Shown piece after piece: positions 25,312-33,873 of a stretch of 42,657 nucleotides of DNA. The translations under genes were made by a program, and so were the position numbers. Below the pieces are notes generated by a model. That model was not told the origin of the DNA, did not search any database, and saw only the letters and a list, made by a program, of their open reading frames with translations. This DNA is from Bacteroidota bacterium (GTDB taxonomy: Bacteria; Bacteroidota; Bacteroidia; UKL13-3), in the NCBI GenBank assembly GCA_947453415.1, contig CANGGG010000019.1, forward strand, positions 1-42,657, written 5' to 3'. Position 1 is the first letter of the stretch, and every line of letters begins with the position of its first letter.

Positions 25312-25597
25312 TATCTTTTGGACTGATTTTGCCTTAAAAGAGTTAGAAAATACAATCGAATACATTGAGCAAAATTGGTCAGAAAAAGAAATTAAAAATC
25401 TTGCAGAAAAACTAGAGGAAACTTTAAATTTGATATCTAAAAATCCAGATATATTCCAAGTATCTGAATTTAAAAAAGATGTTAGAAGAGTTGTTGTTTT
25501 AAAATTCAATACAATATATTATAGATTAAATAATAATCAAATAGAAATTCTTTCGTTTTTCTCAAATCGTCAGGACCCAAAAAAAATAAAATTATAA
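25295..25597 (+). CDS. RelE/ParE family toxin
   Basis: 100 residues with the ParE pattern: IFWTDFALKELENTIEYIEQNW, LAEKLEETLNLISKNPDIF, VRRVVVLKFNTIYYRL and a final strand (IEILSFFSNRQDPKKI). ParE toxins inhibit DNA gyrase and RelE toxins cleave mRNA on ribosomes; the sequence here looks more ParE-like, without proof. Co-transcribed with the upstream antitoxin. Confidence 0.88.
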   Translation: MKNGYNIFWTDFALKELENTIEYIEQNWSEKEIKNLAEKLEETLNLISKNPDIFQVSEFKKDVRRVVVLKFNTIYYRLNNNQIEILSFFSNRQDPKKIKL

Positions 25598-25622
25598 AAT
25601 AAAATAATAGTAACCTGATATC

Positions 25623-27020
25623 CTAAAAAATCTTCCCCGGATTCAAAATCAAATTTGGATCAAAGGCCAGTTTGATTTGGCGCATTAGGTTCAGGTGGTT
25701 TTCGGAAAACATAATGGGCATAAACTTTTTTTGAACATAGCCAATGCCATGTTCGCCACTAATGGTTCCACCTAATTTTTTACACAATTCAAATATTTCA
25801 ACAATGCCAGGATCAATATTATTGTTCCAATATTCATCAGTCAAATCGTCTTTTAAAATGTTTACATGTAAGTTTCCATCGCCTGCATGACCGTAACAGA
25901 TTGTTCTGAATTTATATTTTTCACCAATTTCCTTTACCCCTTTAAATAACAAAGGCAATTCAGCTCTTGGAACTACGGTATCTTCTTCTTTATACGTGTT
26001 GTTATGCTTGGTGGCTTCGCCAATACTTCTGCGTAATTTCCAAAAATATTCTTTCTGTTCTGAGCTTTCAGCAAATAAAACTTCCGCACTTTCATGTGCA
26101 TAAAGTACATTGCTTATGGCTTCACATTCCATCATCATCACATCCATATTATTGCCATCTACTTCTATTAATAAATAAGCACCAACCGAATCTGGAATTT
26201 CAAAATTGATATTTAACAAAGCAGCCGAAAGTTTGAATCCATCGGGTTCTACAAACTCACAAACTGACGGATTACAGCCTGCCCTAAAAATGGCACCTAC
26301 CACTTCGCAAGCATTTTCGGGCGAGTTAAATGGTGCTAACATCAGTAAAGTTTGAGTTGGATATGGAATTAATTTTAAAACCATTTTAGTAATAATTCCC
26401 AAAGTTCCTTCACTGCCAATCATTAAATGTGTAAGGTTATAACCTGTTGAATATTTTAAGGTATTAGCACCTGTCCAAATAATTTCACCATTAACCAAAA
26501 CCACTTGAATATTTAAAACATAATCGCGGGTAGTGCCATACTTTAAAGCCCTTGGACCACCGCTGCTGTGCGCTAAGTTTCCACCCAAAAAACAACTTCC
26601 TTTACTGGCAGGATCGGGCGGATAAAACAAACCTTTTTCAATAACTGCTTGTTGAAATGCCTCATTAATTACACCTGGTTCAACCGTAGCTTGAAAATTT
26701 CTCTCATCAATATTGATAATTTTATTGAAGCGTTCCATGGCTATAATTACGCCACCATGAACTGCCAATGCACCTCCACTTAATCCAGTTCCTGCACCTC
26801 TGGGAGTAACAATAATATGTTGCTCATTGCAATATTTTAAAATAGCGGAAACTTCTAATTCATTGCTTGGTTTAATAACCACATCGGGCATAAAACTGAG
26901 GTCCTCGGTATAATCGTGGGTGTAATTTTGCTTGTCTTCATTTTGAACTAAAACAAAGTTTTTGCCAACTATACTTTCAAAAAATTGAATGTCTGTTTGA
27001 TTGATTGTTTTATATTGCAT
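25623..27020 (-). CDS. FAD-linked oxidase (GlcD / D-lactate dehydrogenase type)
   Basis: 465 residues of the GlcD group. The PCMH FAD-binding domain has PRGAGTGLSGGALAVHGGV, PPDPASKGSCFLGGNLAHSS, GGPRALKYGTTRDYVL and GSEGTLGIITKMVLKL. The C-terminal FAD-oxidase domain has CYGHAGDGNLHVNI and GGTISGEHGIGYVQKKF. It oxidises a 2-hydroxy acid such as glycolate or D-lactate; the substrate cannot be told. No GlcE/GlcF partner lies nearby. A short palindrome CCCGACATATCGGG stands upstream (27045-27058). Confidence 0.88.
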   Translation of the reverse strand: MQYKTINQTDIQFFESIVGKNFVLVQNEDKQNYTHDYTEDLSFMPDVVIKPSNELEVSAILKYCNEQHIIVTPRGAGTGLSGGALAVHGGVIIAMERFNKIINIDERNFQATVEPGVINEAFQQAVIEKGLFYPPDPASKGSCFLGGNLAHSSGGPRALKYGTTRDYVLNIQVVLVNGEIIWTGANTLKYSTGYNLTHLMIGSEGTLGIITKMVLKLIPYPTQTLLMLAPFNSPENACEVVGAIFRAGCNPSVCEFVEPDGFKLSAALLNINFEIPDSVGAYLLIEVDGNNMDVMMMECEAISNVLYAHESAEVLFAESSEQKEYFWKLRRSIGEATKHNNTYKEEDTVVPRAELPLLFKGVKEIGEKYKFRTICYGHAGDGNLHVNILKDDLTDEYWNNNIDPGIVEIFELCKKLGGTISGEHGIGYVQKKFMPIMFSENHLNLMRQIKLAFDPNLILNPGKIF

Positions 27021-27109
27021 TTATTGATTGCTATGAATTGTTGTCCCGACATATCGGGAGTTGAATTGTTAAATTGTTGTTTTATTTAGTTTCCTATTGT
27101 ATATTATCA

Positions 27110-27144
27110 TTGCCAGAGGCCAGGAGCTAGAAGCCAGAAGCCTA
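27110..27144. repeat. Heptanucleotide array starting at a minus-strand TAG stop
   Basis: Read on the minus strand from the TAG at 27144: TAGGCTT, CTGGCTT, CTAGCTC, CTGGCCT and CTGGCAA. It is the reverse-complement family of the CCAGCAG words at 7023-7050. Confidence 0.8.
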
Positions 27145-28071
27145 CTTATTTATTTGTAATATTCTAATGGGCGCTTTAGCAGGCACCAAACCTGCTTTTA
27201 AAATAATGCGTTGACCTTGGTCACCAATAATATAATTGATAAAATCATTACCCAAAGTTAAACTCGCTTGTCTGCCTATTACAAATATTTCTCTACAAAA
27301 AGGATATTGCCTAATGGCAACATTGGCCTGAATGGGTTTATAGGTTAAGGATTCATAAGTAATTTTTCTTGGAATTACTTCCACCACTTTTATTCGATTC
27401 AAAAAGCCTTTCATTTTACTATCGTCCTTATCGCTTATCCAGTTTAGGCCAATAATACCAATGGCATTTTTGTTTTTTTCTACATAATCTATCACTTCCG
27501 GATTGGTATTTACCGCAAAACAATGTTTGGCTAAATCTTTTCCATTCAATAAAGAATCTTTAAAATATTGCGTAGCACCCGAACCCGGGTTATCAAAAAC
27601 TACTTGCAATTTACCGAGTTTATTTTTACTGAAAATTTGACTCCAATCAGTAGCTGTTCCATCCATTAATTGTTTAATTTGATTGACAGTAAAAATGGTA
27701 TCAGTATTTTCCTTATTTACTATAAATGCCAAGGCATCAATGGCGATTTTTATTTGCGAAAATTTGTATTGTTCTTGGTCAATGGCTACTTGTTCAGCAG
27801 CAGTTGCCCTGCGAGGAATAATGGCTAACTTACAGCTGTCGGCAAGCATTAGGCGCATGGCCTCAGCTGGATTAGTGTAAATAAAATCTATTTTTTTTTG
27901 ATCGTTGATGGATTCAAAAACCATTTCTTCGGCTTCTATCACAGGGCGTAAACTTTCATCTACCGCTACACTAATTCTGTTGTTATCTTCTACCGCTTTT
28001 TTGGGTTCGTTGTCATTGCCACAGGCAAAAAAAACAAAGCTTGTAAAAGCTAAAATGATGCTATATTTCAT
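27142..28071 (-). CDS. PstS-like substrate-binding lipoprotein
   Basis: 309 residues with a lipoprotein signal (Cys17 in FFACGN). The periplasmic-binding fold has RISVAVDESLRPVIEAE at the start and LMLADSCKLAIIPRRATAAE. DNPGSGATQYFKDSL resembles the phosphate-binding loop of PstS (SGT/S-type), and the C-terminal GNDFINYIIGDQGQRIILKAGL is PstS-like. No pstCAB genes follow, so it may be a stand-alone phosphate sensor or scavenger. A -7 box (TAACTTTG on the minus strand, 28102-28109) lies ahead. Confidence 0.82.
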   Translation of the reverse strand: MKYSIILAFTSFVFFACGNDNEPKKAVEDNNRISVAVDESLRPVIEAEEMVFESINDQKKIDFIYTNPAEAMRLMLADSCKLAIIPRRATAAEQVAIDQEQYKFSQIKIAIDALAFIVNKENTDTIFTVNQIKQLMDGTATDWSQIFSKNKLGKLQVVFDNPGSGATQYFKDSLLNGKDLAKHCFAVNTNPEVIDYVEKNKNAIGIIGLNWISDKDDSKMKGFLNRIKVVEVIPRKITYESLTYKPIQANVAIRQYPFCREIFVIGRQASLTLGNDFINYIIGDQGQRIILKAGLVPAKAPIRILQINK

Positions 28072-28228
28072 GAGTTGATTGATTAAATGATTACAAGATT
28101 ACAAAGTTATATTATTGAATGATAAAATATAGTTGGTTTTTATTAATTTATTTCTTGAAAGTTTACTTCTTGAAACACTGTTTTTAAATTATTTCACTTA
28201 CGCCTTCTAAGATTTATATTTTATAATT

Positions 28229-28268
28229 AAAACTATCAACTGACAACTATCAACTAACAACTAAACTA
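28229..28268. repeat. TAGTTGT/TAGTTGA heptanucleotide run
   Basis: On the minus strand, TAG stop (28268-28266), TT, then five 7-mers (TAGTTGT, TAGTTGA, TAGTTGT, CAGTTGA, TAGTTTT). This is the one stop-adjacent array out of register with the stop, by two bases. Confidence 0.8.
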
Positions 28269-29618
28269 CTGTTCCATATACAAGTTAATATCGTCTATAA
28301 TTTTAAGGCTAATGGTTTCGTAAGTTTTATCGGCTAGTGTTTGTTGGCTGGCTAAACTTCGGTTCAATTCATCAAACTTATCAGTCCATTCTTTGGGTGC
28401 AATTGGCATGAAGTTTCCTGCTGGTAAACTAGGGTACAAATTGTCTTTATTACCATCAAATCGGGCGTAAACATGGACATCAAATGCTTCATCGCTAAAA
28501 ACTTCCGATGAAACAATTTGTCCGCTTTGAACCGATACCAATTGGTAAGAAACCTTGGCAGTTACTTTTCTGTATTGTTTTGTTTCTTTGTAATTTACTT
28601 TTTTAAATTTTATCACCGATTGCGCATCGCCTGTTTCATTCACTACTCGTTGGCTAAACGATTCGTATGCTGTTTCAATAGAGGTAGTTGGCTTCATTTC
28701 GTCAAAAATTACTTCATTAACATCTATCAATAAAAAATACTTAGCACCAATTAATTTACCTGCTCTACTAGCCGTTTCAGCATCAGTAATTCCAGCAATT
28801 TCAAATGTTTTTTCTTTCAATAAATTTTCTAAATTATTTCGATCTAATATTTTCAAAAAAGGGTTCTTTGAATTGCCTAATTTATCTAACAATAACTGGT
28901 AAAATGAACTGTCTTCTTGATTAGTAAATTTTTTTTTACTCACCAAAATAGCGGCAATGGGCAAACTTGCTTTTTGTAAGGATTCATTCAATAACTGCAC
29001 AGTTTGCTTATAAGTTTTGTCAAAACTAGCTACTTGGTTAAAAACTTTGTAGGCAGATTTGTAATTTTTTACCTCCATGTATTTTACACCTTGATTGTAT
29101 AAAGGTTCCACCACACTTTGAATACGTAACACAGACACCTTTTTATAACTGCTGTCAAATTCTAAAATTCTATCAAAAGCTAATTCTGCTTTATCAAATT
29201 TGTTTTCCTTTATTAGGCCAAGGCCAATGTCGTATTGTTTGCCAATAAATTCTTGCTTAGTTTCCTCGTAAAGTTGGTCGTAAAGTGTTTGCCAATTCAG
29301 GTCAATGTCAATGTTTTTTAATTGATTGAAATATTCTTTACAGTAATTATATTGCCTTAAAGCATCTTCATTATCACCCGAAACCACATGTTTGGCAAAA
29401 GCGCTGAACTTTGCGTCAAGCACCATTTGTGCACTCTTTTGTAAGCCCAATTTAGCTTTAGTGTTTTTGGGATTGATAAAAAATGCGCTATAATAATTAT
29501 CGGCAGCATCGCTGTAATTACCTTCTGTTGCTTGTTTATCGGCAATTTGAACAAACTTTAACGAGCTGTCGCAAGCCATTAGTTGAAGTAGGAACAGAAA
29601 TAATAAAAGTTTTTTCAT
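28266..29618 (-). CDS. Lipoprotein with TPR-like and CsgG-like regions
   Basis: 450 residues, lipoprotein signal with Cys16 (LLQLMACDS). Residues ~20-215 are helical TPR-like repeats (ADKQATEGNYSDAADNYYSAF, PKNTKAKLGLQKSA). The second half has LKILDRNNLENLLKEKTFE, ITDAETASRAGKLIGAKYFL and ID, which resemble the CsgG-like fold of curli-type and penicillin-binding-protein activator lipoproteins. Role unknown; probably outer-membrane associated. Confidence 0.75.
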   Translation of the reverse strand: MKKLLLFLFLLQLMACDSSLKFVQIADKQATEGNYSDAADNYYSAFFINPKNTKAKLGLQKSAQMVLDAKFSAFAKHVVSGDNEDALRQYNYCKEYFNQLKNIDIDLNWQTLYDQLYEETKQEFIGKQYDIGLGLIKENKFDKAELAFDRILEFDSSYKKVSVLRIQSVVEPLYNQGVKYMEVKNYKSAYKVFNQVASFDKTYKQTVQLLNESLQKASLPIAAILVSKKKFTNQEDSSFYQLLLDKLGNSKNPFLKILDRNNLENLLKEKTFEIAGITDAETASRAGKLIGAKYFLLIDVNEVIFDEMKPTTSIETAYESFSQRVVNETGDAQSVIKFKKVNYKETKQYRKVTAKVSYQLVSVQSGQIVSSEVFSDEAFDVHVYARFDGNKDNLYPSLPAGNFMPIAPKEWTDKFDELNRSLASQQTLADKTYETISLKIIDDINLYMEQ

Positions 29619-29632
29619 GTGTTATATTCCAC

Positions 29633-29662
29633 CAAAAATAGATTAAACATTATCATATCAAA
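29633..29662 (-). promoter_or_regulatory. Promoter of the CsgG-like lipoprotein gene
   Basis: On the minus strand, TTTG (29662-29659), an 18-base spacer, and TATTTTTG (29640-29633), 15 bases before the ATG. Confidence 0.6.
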
Positions 29663-29716
29663 AAAATACTTTTTAAATGGCTAAATAATTTGATAGAATA
29701 ATTAATTTTGAAACGG

Positions 29717-30478
29717 ATGGATAACACAAATCAAACTGGAATAAATATTAACAAATTCATTAGCGATACTGGCATGTGTTCGAGGCGAGTGGCTGAAAAA
29801 TACATTGTAGAGGAACGTGTAACTATTAATAATAATGTTGCCAAGCTTGGCAATAGGGTAAATCCTGGTGATGTGGTTAGGGTAGATGGTGAAAAGCTAA
29901 AAACTGTTGCCAACGATATTTACATTGTGTTTAACAAACCAGTTGGCATTATTTGCACTACAGAATTGAAAATAAAAAACAATATCATTCAATACATCAA
30001 TCATCCCAAACGCATGTTTCCCATTGGCCGTCTAGACAAGGAAAGTGAAGGATTGATTTTTTTGACCAACGATGGAAACATTGTAAATAAAATACTGAGA
30101 GCAGGCAATAACCACGAGAAAGAATACATAGTTACTGTTGATAAACCCATTAACGAAAAGTTTATTGAACGCATGAGCAATGGCATTCCAATGCTTGGAA
30201 CTGTTACACACAAATGCCAGGTAGAAATGCTAAGTACTTTTGTTTTCAAAATTATTTTAACCCAAGGTTTGAACCGACAAATACGCAGAATGTGTAGCTT
30301 TTGTGGTTATGAAGTGCGAAAACTAAAACGAGTAAGAATCATGAATATTGGTCTTAAAAACTTAAAGTTGGGCGAATGGCGTGATTTCACTGCACAAGAG
30401 TTAGATGGCATTCTGAAAATGGTTGCCACTTCGAGCAAAACCACAGAAAAGTTTAACGTGGACGATTATGAAGACTAA
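29717..30478 (+). CDS. rluF: 23S rRNA pseudouridine synthase RluF
   Basis: Makes pseudouridine in 23S rRNA (U2604 in E. coli). 253 residues from the ATG at 29717; the in-frame TTG at 29708 is less likely because it overlaps a -7 box (TAATTTTG, 29703-29710). If that box is used the mRNA would be almost leaderless. S4 domain at ~1-60 (KFISDTGMCSRRVAEKYI), catalytic Asp in FPIGRLDKESEGLIFLTNDG, and GLNRQIRRMC. The RluF-type HEKEYIVTVDK is present. Confidence 0.92.
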   Translation: MDNTNQTGININKFISDTGMCSRRVAEKYIVEERVTINNNVAKLGNRVNPGDVVRVDGEKLKTVANDIYIVFNKPVGIICTTELKIKNNIIQYINHPKRMFPIGRLDKESEGLIFLTNDGNIVNKILRAGNNHEKEYIVTVDKPINEKFIERMSNGIPMLGTVTHKCQVEMLSTFVFKIILTQGLNRQIRRMCSFCGYEVRKLKRVRIMNIGLKNLKLGEWRDFTAQELDGILKMVATSSKTTEKFNVDDYED

Positions 30479-30510
30479 AGAAATTTTGGATGTATGATTT
30501 TTGAATGGGG

Positions 30511-30545
30511 AGTTGGGCACTGGGAAATGAGAGATGGGATGTGAG
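30511..30545. repeat. Short heptanucleotide run after rluF
   Basis: AGTTGGG, CACTGGG, AAATGAG, AGATGGG and ATGTGAG, the same word class as 1837-2121 and in the same sense relative to the upstream gene, but ~32 bases beyond the TAA stop. The remaining intergenic DNA to 30757 holds no gene. Confidence 0.7.
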
Positions 30546-30757
30546 TATATTGCAAACACCAACAAACGTAATGCTTTAAGCATCAGTTGGTAAACTGACA
30601 CAGTCTTCTTACCTTGTAAACTAGATTGGAAATTTTAGATATTGAGTTTGATTTCTAAAATCTCAATTCTCAATTCTACACTGACAATTTTTCCAAAACT
30701 TAATTGTGATAGTGTTTAAAATTCTGCTAAAAATGGATATCTAAAATAGTTTTTTTA

Positions 30758-31414
30758 CTAATTAATTTCTTCACTTAGAACAGAAATAACATTATCTAAC
30801 GAATCTTTAATTATAAAATTATCTTTGAATCTTTTTGTTCTAATTGAAGGAATATATTCCTTTAAATCAATATAATTACTCCAAAAAATATCTTTTCTTT
30901 TTTTGACTTTGTAAGTCAAAATATCTATTATACTAGCATGTCTTTCTTCTTCTTCAGAGATTTGAATAAACCCTACTCTAAGTTTACTTCTATCTTGAAA
31001 ATACCATAATTCAGTTGGATCAAGTATCCATAAATAAATATCCATTTTTTGATTTTTACTTAAACAATATAAATTCCATGAATTATAATCACAAATAATG
31101 TTAGGAATTTTTATATTAGGCTCAAAGTCAAGCATATAAATATAAGAACAATAAAATAAATAAAATTTAAAAGAATCAGCTGAAAGATTTTTTATAGTAG
31201 TTTTTAACAAAAACCCATTATTTGAATCAGTTTGATATTTGTTGTTGCCAAAATATATTTTACCGCTTTTTGCAATTTCTAAACTCACTTCGATATTAAC
31301 CTTCGATGTATCACTTTGAGAGTTTTGTGCGATTACTTTTTGCTCAACCTGCTTAACACAAGAAACCATGATTGCAAAAGCAATAAAAAAGACGAAGATT
31401 TGTTTTGATTTCAT
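30758..31414 (-). CDS. Lipoprotein of unknown function, paralogue B
   Basis: 218 residues; lipoprotein signal MKSKQIFVFFIAFAIMVSC with Cys19. The mature part is mostly beta (VEVSLEI-type strands, FKFYLFYC, LRVGFIQIS). Its signal region is nearly identical to that of the next gene and the bodies are recognisably parallel (both have VxLEI, F...LSxDSF, FWYL/LWYF, and KKRK...YWSN/FWSNYIDL motifs). So the pair arose by tandem duplication. Function not recognised. Start overlaps the upstream paralogue's stop by 4 bases. Confidence 0.75.
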   Translation of the reverse strand: MKSKQIFVFFIAFAIMVSCVKQVEQKVIAQNSQSDTSKVNIEVSLEIAKSGKIYFGNNKYQTDSNNGFLLKTTIKNLSADSFKFYLFYCSYIYMLDFEPNIKIPNIICDYNSWNLYCLSKNQKMDIYLWILDPTELWYFQDRSKLRVGFIQISEEEERHASIIDILTYKVKKRKDIFWSNYIDLKEYIPSIRTKRFKDNFIIKDSLDNVISVLSEEIN

Positions 31415-32088
31415 TGGTAAAGTCTTTTATAAATTTTTTCCTCAAAATCATTTCTATATTCCTGATAATTGAAACTTAAGTCATATCTGTAATAATTTTG
31501 TGCTTCATTTCCTATCGAATCATAAAAGAAAATATTTTCGTTACAAAAATGATAACTTGGAATAGTAGAGTTTAAATTTACAAAATTACTCCAGTAAACT
31601 TGTTGTTTTTCTTTACTTAAAGTAATCAATTTGTTGTTAACTTTTATCCTTTTTAAACGGTAGCCAATTCTGATATTTTGTAAATTATTCAAATACCAAA
31701 ATTGATGAGGATTTCTTATAGTTGTTTGGAAAATTGCTTTTTCATTTTTTAATAAAAAACCAATTGGAAAACTAAATTCATCACTTACGATTCTTTTGTT
31801 GTAATTTTCAATTATTGGCGGATAAAAATCAAATAATTCATCAATATAAACTTGATTGAAAGATATAGTAAAACTATCATTTGATAAATTAGTGACAGTA
31901 ATTGCAACTACATAAATTGGATTGTTTTCGAAATCTTTATCTTTCTTCAAAATCTCCAACTTCACATCAAGATTATAAGTTAATGTATCTTTCTTTGTTG
32001 GAACTACAACTTTTTGCTCAATCTGCTTACCGCAAGAAACCATGATTGCAAAAGCAATAAATAAGATAAAGATTTGTTTTGATTTCAT
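31411..32088 (-). CDS. Lipoprotein of unknown function, paralogue A
   Basis: 225 residues; signal MKSKQIFILFIAFAIMVSC with Cys19. Motifs shared with its neighbour are DVKLEILKKD, LSNDSFTISF, HQFWYLNNLQNIRIGYRL and QQVYWSNFVNLNSTIPSY. Translationally coupled to the downstream paralogue (4-base overlap). No family recognised; the two could form a heteromer or reflect antigenic diversification. Confidence 0.75.
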   Translation of the reverse strand: MKSKQIFILFIAFAIMVSCGKQIEQKVVVPTKKDTLTYNLDVKLEILKKDKDFENNPIYVVAITVTNLSNDSFTISFNQVYIDELFDFYPPIIENYNKRIVSDEFSFPIGFLLKNEKAIFQTTIRNPHQFWYLNNLQNIRIGYRLKRIKVNNKLITLSKEKQQVYWSNFVNLNSTIPSYHFCNENIFFYDSIGNEAQNYYRYDLSFNYQEYRNDFEEKIYKRLYQ

Positions 32089-32137
32089 GTGGTTTGGCTT
32101 GCTAATAAACGAATATTTGATTGATTTATTACAACCC

Positions 32138-32626
32138 TTATTCCACCAACAATTGCATCAAATTTACATCAAGTACTTTATTGAATTTTACACCTACTTG
32201 TTTTAAAACGCCTACCATAAAAAAGCCAAAATGCTCATGAAGTTTAATGCTAATATCATTGCCTTCGGTAATGCGTGCCAATACCGCTTTTACACCATTT
32301 TTTATTCCTTGCTGTAAGCAATATTCCATTAAAGGTTTACTTAGTTTTTGTCCTTTAAAATTAGGGTGCAAATAAATGCTAAACTCTGCTGTTCTATCAT
32401 ATGCCGTTCGGTCGCTGTAACGAGTTAAACTTGCCCATCCCGCTATTTCATTATTTATTTCGCAAACTACCACACAGTATTTTTCATCATGGTGATTGAA
32501 CCAAATTTGCATGTCGGCAAGGGTTTTATTTTCTATGTCAAAAGTAGCTGTTGAATTTATAACAGCATCGTTATAAATAGCAGTTATTGCAGGTAAATCA
32601 TTGGTATTTGCAGCGCGTAAAATCAT
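32138..32626 (-). CDS. GNAT acetyltransferase (phosphinothricin acetyltransferase-like)
   Basis: 162 residues. ILRAANTNDLPAITAIYNDAV, STATFDIE, AGWASLTRYSDRTAYDRTAEFSIY and the acetyl-CoA loop (HPNFKGQKLSKPLMEYCL) match the Pat/Bar group. LHEHFGFFMVGVLKQVGVKF is the usual C-terminus. Acetylates an amino group of a small molecule such as methionine sulfone or phosphinothricin analogues; the natural substrate is unknown. Nine bases after mvaB. Confidence 0.87.
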   Translation of the reverse strand: MILRAANTNDLPAITAIYNDAVINSTATFDIENKTLADMQIWFNHHDEKYCVVVCEINNEIAGWASLTRYSDRTAYDRTAEFSIYLHPNFKGQKLSKPLMEYCLQQGIKNGVKAVLARITEGNDISIKLHEHFGFFMVGVLKQVGVKFNKVLDVNLMQLLVE

Positions 32627-32635
32627 ATTTGTTAT

Positions 32636-33496
32636 TTATTCAGCATGGTCAAAAACTTGATTGGCTAAAAGCAATGAATTGGTAAATTCAGTTTCATTTA
32701 AACCAGTTTCCAAATTCAAGTTGTTAAAGTAAGAAAACATATTTTCAGTAGGCATATTTCCTGTTAAATCATCAGTTGCCATTGGGCAACCACCAAAACC
32801 TTTCATGGCGCCATCAAAACGTTTGCAACCATTTTTATAAGCAGCCTCTATTTTTTCTTGCCAAGTATTTGGCGTGGTATGCAAATGCGCACCAAATTCA
32901 ATATTAGGAAAAGTTGGAATTAAATGTTTGAATAAATATGCTATCGTTTCTGGATTGGCAATGCCAATGGTATCGCTCAATGAAATAATTTTGATACCTA
33001 ATTGATCCATTTCTTTTACCCATTTTTCAACTATTTCAGTGTTCCAATCATCGCCATAAGGATTTCCAAAACCCATAGAAATATACACTACTAATTCTTT
33101 ATGATTGCTTATGCAAAGCTGTTGAATGGCTTTTACAGTTTCCAAACTTTCAGCTATGCTGCTGTTGGTATTTCGTTGCTGAAAAGTTTCACTGATTGAA
33201 AATGGAAAACCTAAATAAGTTATTTCAGGATATTGAACAGCCATTTCAGCTCCTTTTAAATTGGCAATAATGGCTAACAATTTGGTATTAGTTTGCGCTA
33301 AATTTAAACCCGCCAAAACTTCTTTGGTATCTGCCATTTGAGGAATGGCTTTTGGCGATACAAAACTTCCAAAATCTAGGGTATCAAATCCTACTTTTAA
33401 CAGCTGATTGATATAATCAATTTTGGTTTGAGTAGGAATAAAATGGTGCAAGCCTTGCATGGCATCGCGCGGACATTCAATAATTTTTATAGCCAT
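32636..33496 (-). CDS. mvaB: Hydroxymethylglutaryl-CoA lyase
   Basis: Cleaves HMG-CoA to acetyl-CoA and acetoacetate in leucine degradation. 286 residues, a DRE-TIM barrel. ECPRDAMQGLHHFIPT carries the catalytic Arg and Asp, LSDTIGIANP is conserved, GAHLHTTPN gives metal-binding His, and the active-site Cys is in GFGGCPMATDDLTGNMPTE. The usual GASGN is here DDLTGN. Between yraN (3-base gap) and the acetyltransferase (9-base gap), so in one operon. Confidence 0.9.
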   Translation of the reverse strand: MAIKIIECPRDAMQGLHHFIPTQTKIDYINQLLKVGFDTLDFGSFVSPKAIPQMADTKEVLAGLNLAQTNTKLLAIIANLKGAEMAVQYPEITYLGFPFSISETFQQRNTNSSIAESLETVKAIQQLCISNHKELVVYISMGFGNPYGDDWNTEIVEKWVKEMDQLGIKIISLSDTIGIANPETIAYLFKHLIPTFPNIEFGAHLHTTPNTWQEKIEAAYKNGCKRFDGAMKGFGGCPMATDDLTGNMPTENMFSYFNNLNLETGLNETEFTNSLLLANQVFDHAE

Positions 33497-33499
33497 AAT

Positions 33500-33868
33500 T
33501 TAATAGGTTGTATAAGGATAAAATGCATCTTCAAAATGCAAAATTTCTGTCTCTGTTTTATATTTAATAATGGCAATAATATCAAACCTGATTTCACAAG
33601 TTAATTGATTGCTTTCTTGGTATAATAAGGCCGCTTCCACCAATGTTTTTTGTTTGGCTTTACTCACTGCATTTTCAGGATTTACTAAATTACTATTCCT
33701 GGTTTTTACCTCTACTATTACCAAACAGTTTTGGTGCTTTGCAATGATATCGACTTCGGTTTTATTTTGTCTGAAATTTCGTTCTAAAATTTCAAAACCT
33801 TTATTTAACAAAAAGTCACAAGCCAATTGCTCTCCAATTTCACCTGTGACTTTATTGTTATTCTTCAT
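33500..33868 (-). CDS. yraN: YraN family (UPF0102) endonuclease-like protein
   Basis: 122 residues. GEIGEQLACDFLLNKGFEIL, NKTEVDIIAKHQNCLVIVEVKTRN (the D-ExK nuclease-like core) and AVSKAKQKTLVEAA are the family signatures. Function undetermined; the fold resembles Holliday-junction resolvases. First gene of the operon with mvaB. The fbp-derived repeat array ends just before its start. Confidence 0.9.
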   Translation of the reverse strand: MKNNNKVTGEIGEQLACDFLLNKGFEILERNFRQNKTEVDIIAKHQNCLVIVEVKTRNSNLVNPENAVSKAKQKTLVEAALLYQESNQLTCEIRFDIIAIIKYKTETEILHFEDAFYPYTTY

Positions 33869-33873
33869 TTTTT

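Noticed and set aside
27045-27058. CCCGACATATCGGG as an operator of the FAD-linked oxidase gene
   Set aside because: Short palindrome with only 5-bp arms, and such words are common as intergenic repeats; no regulator nearby.
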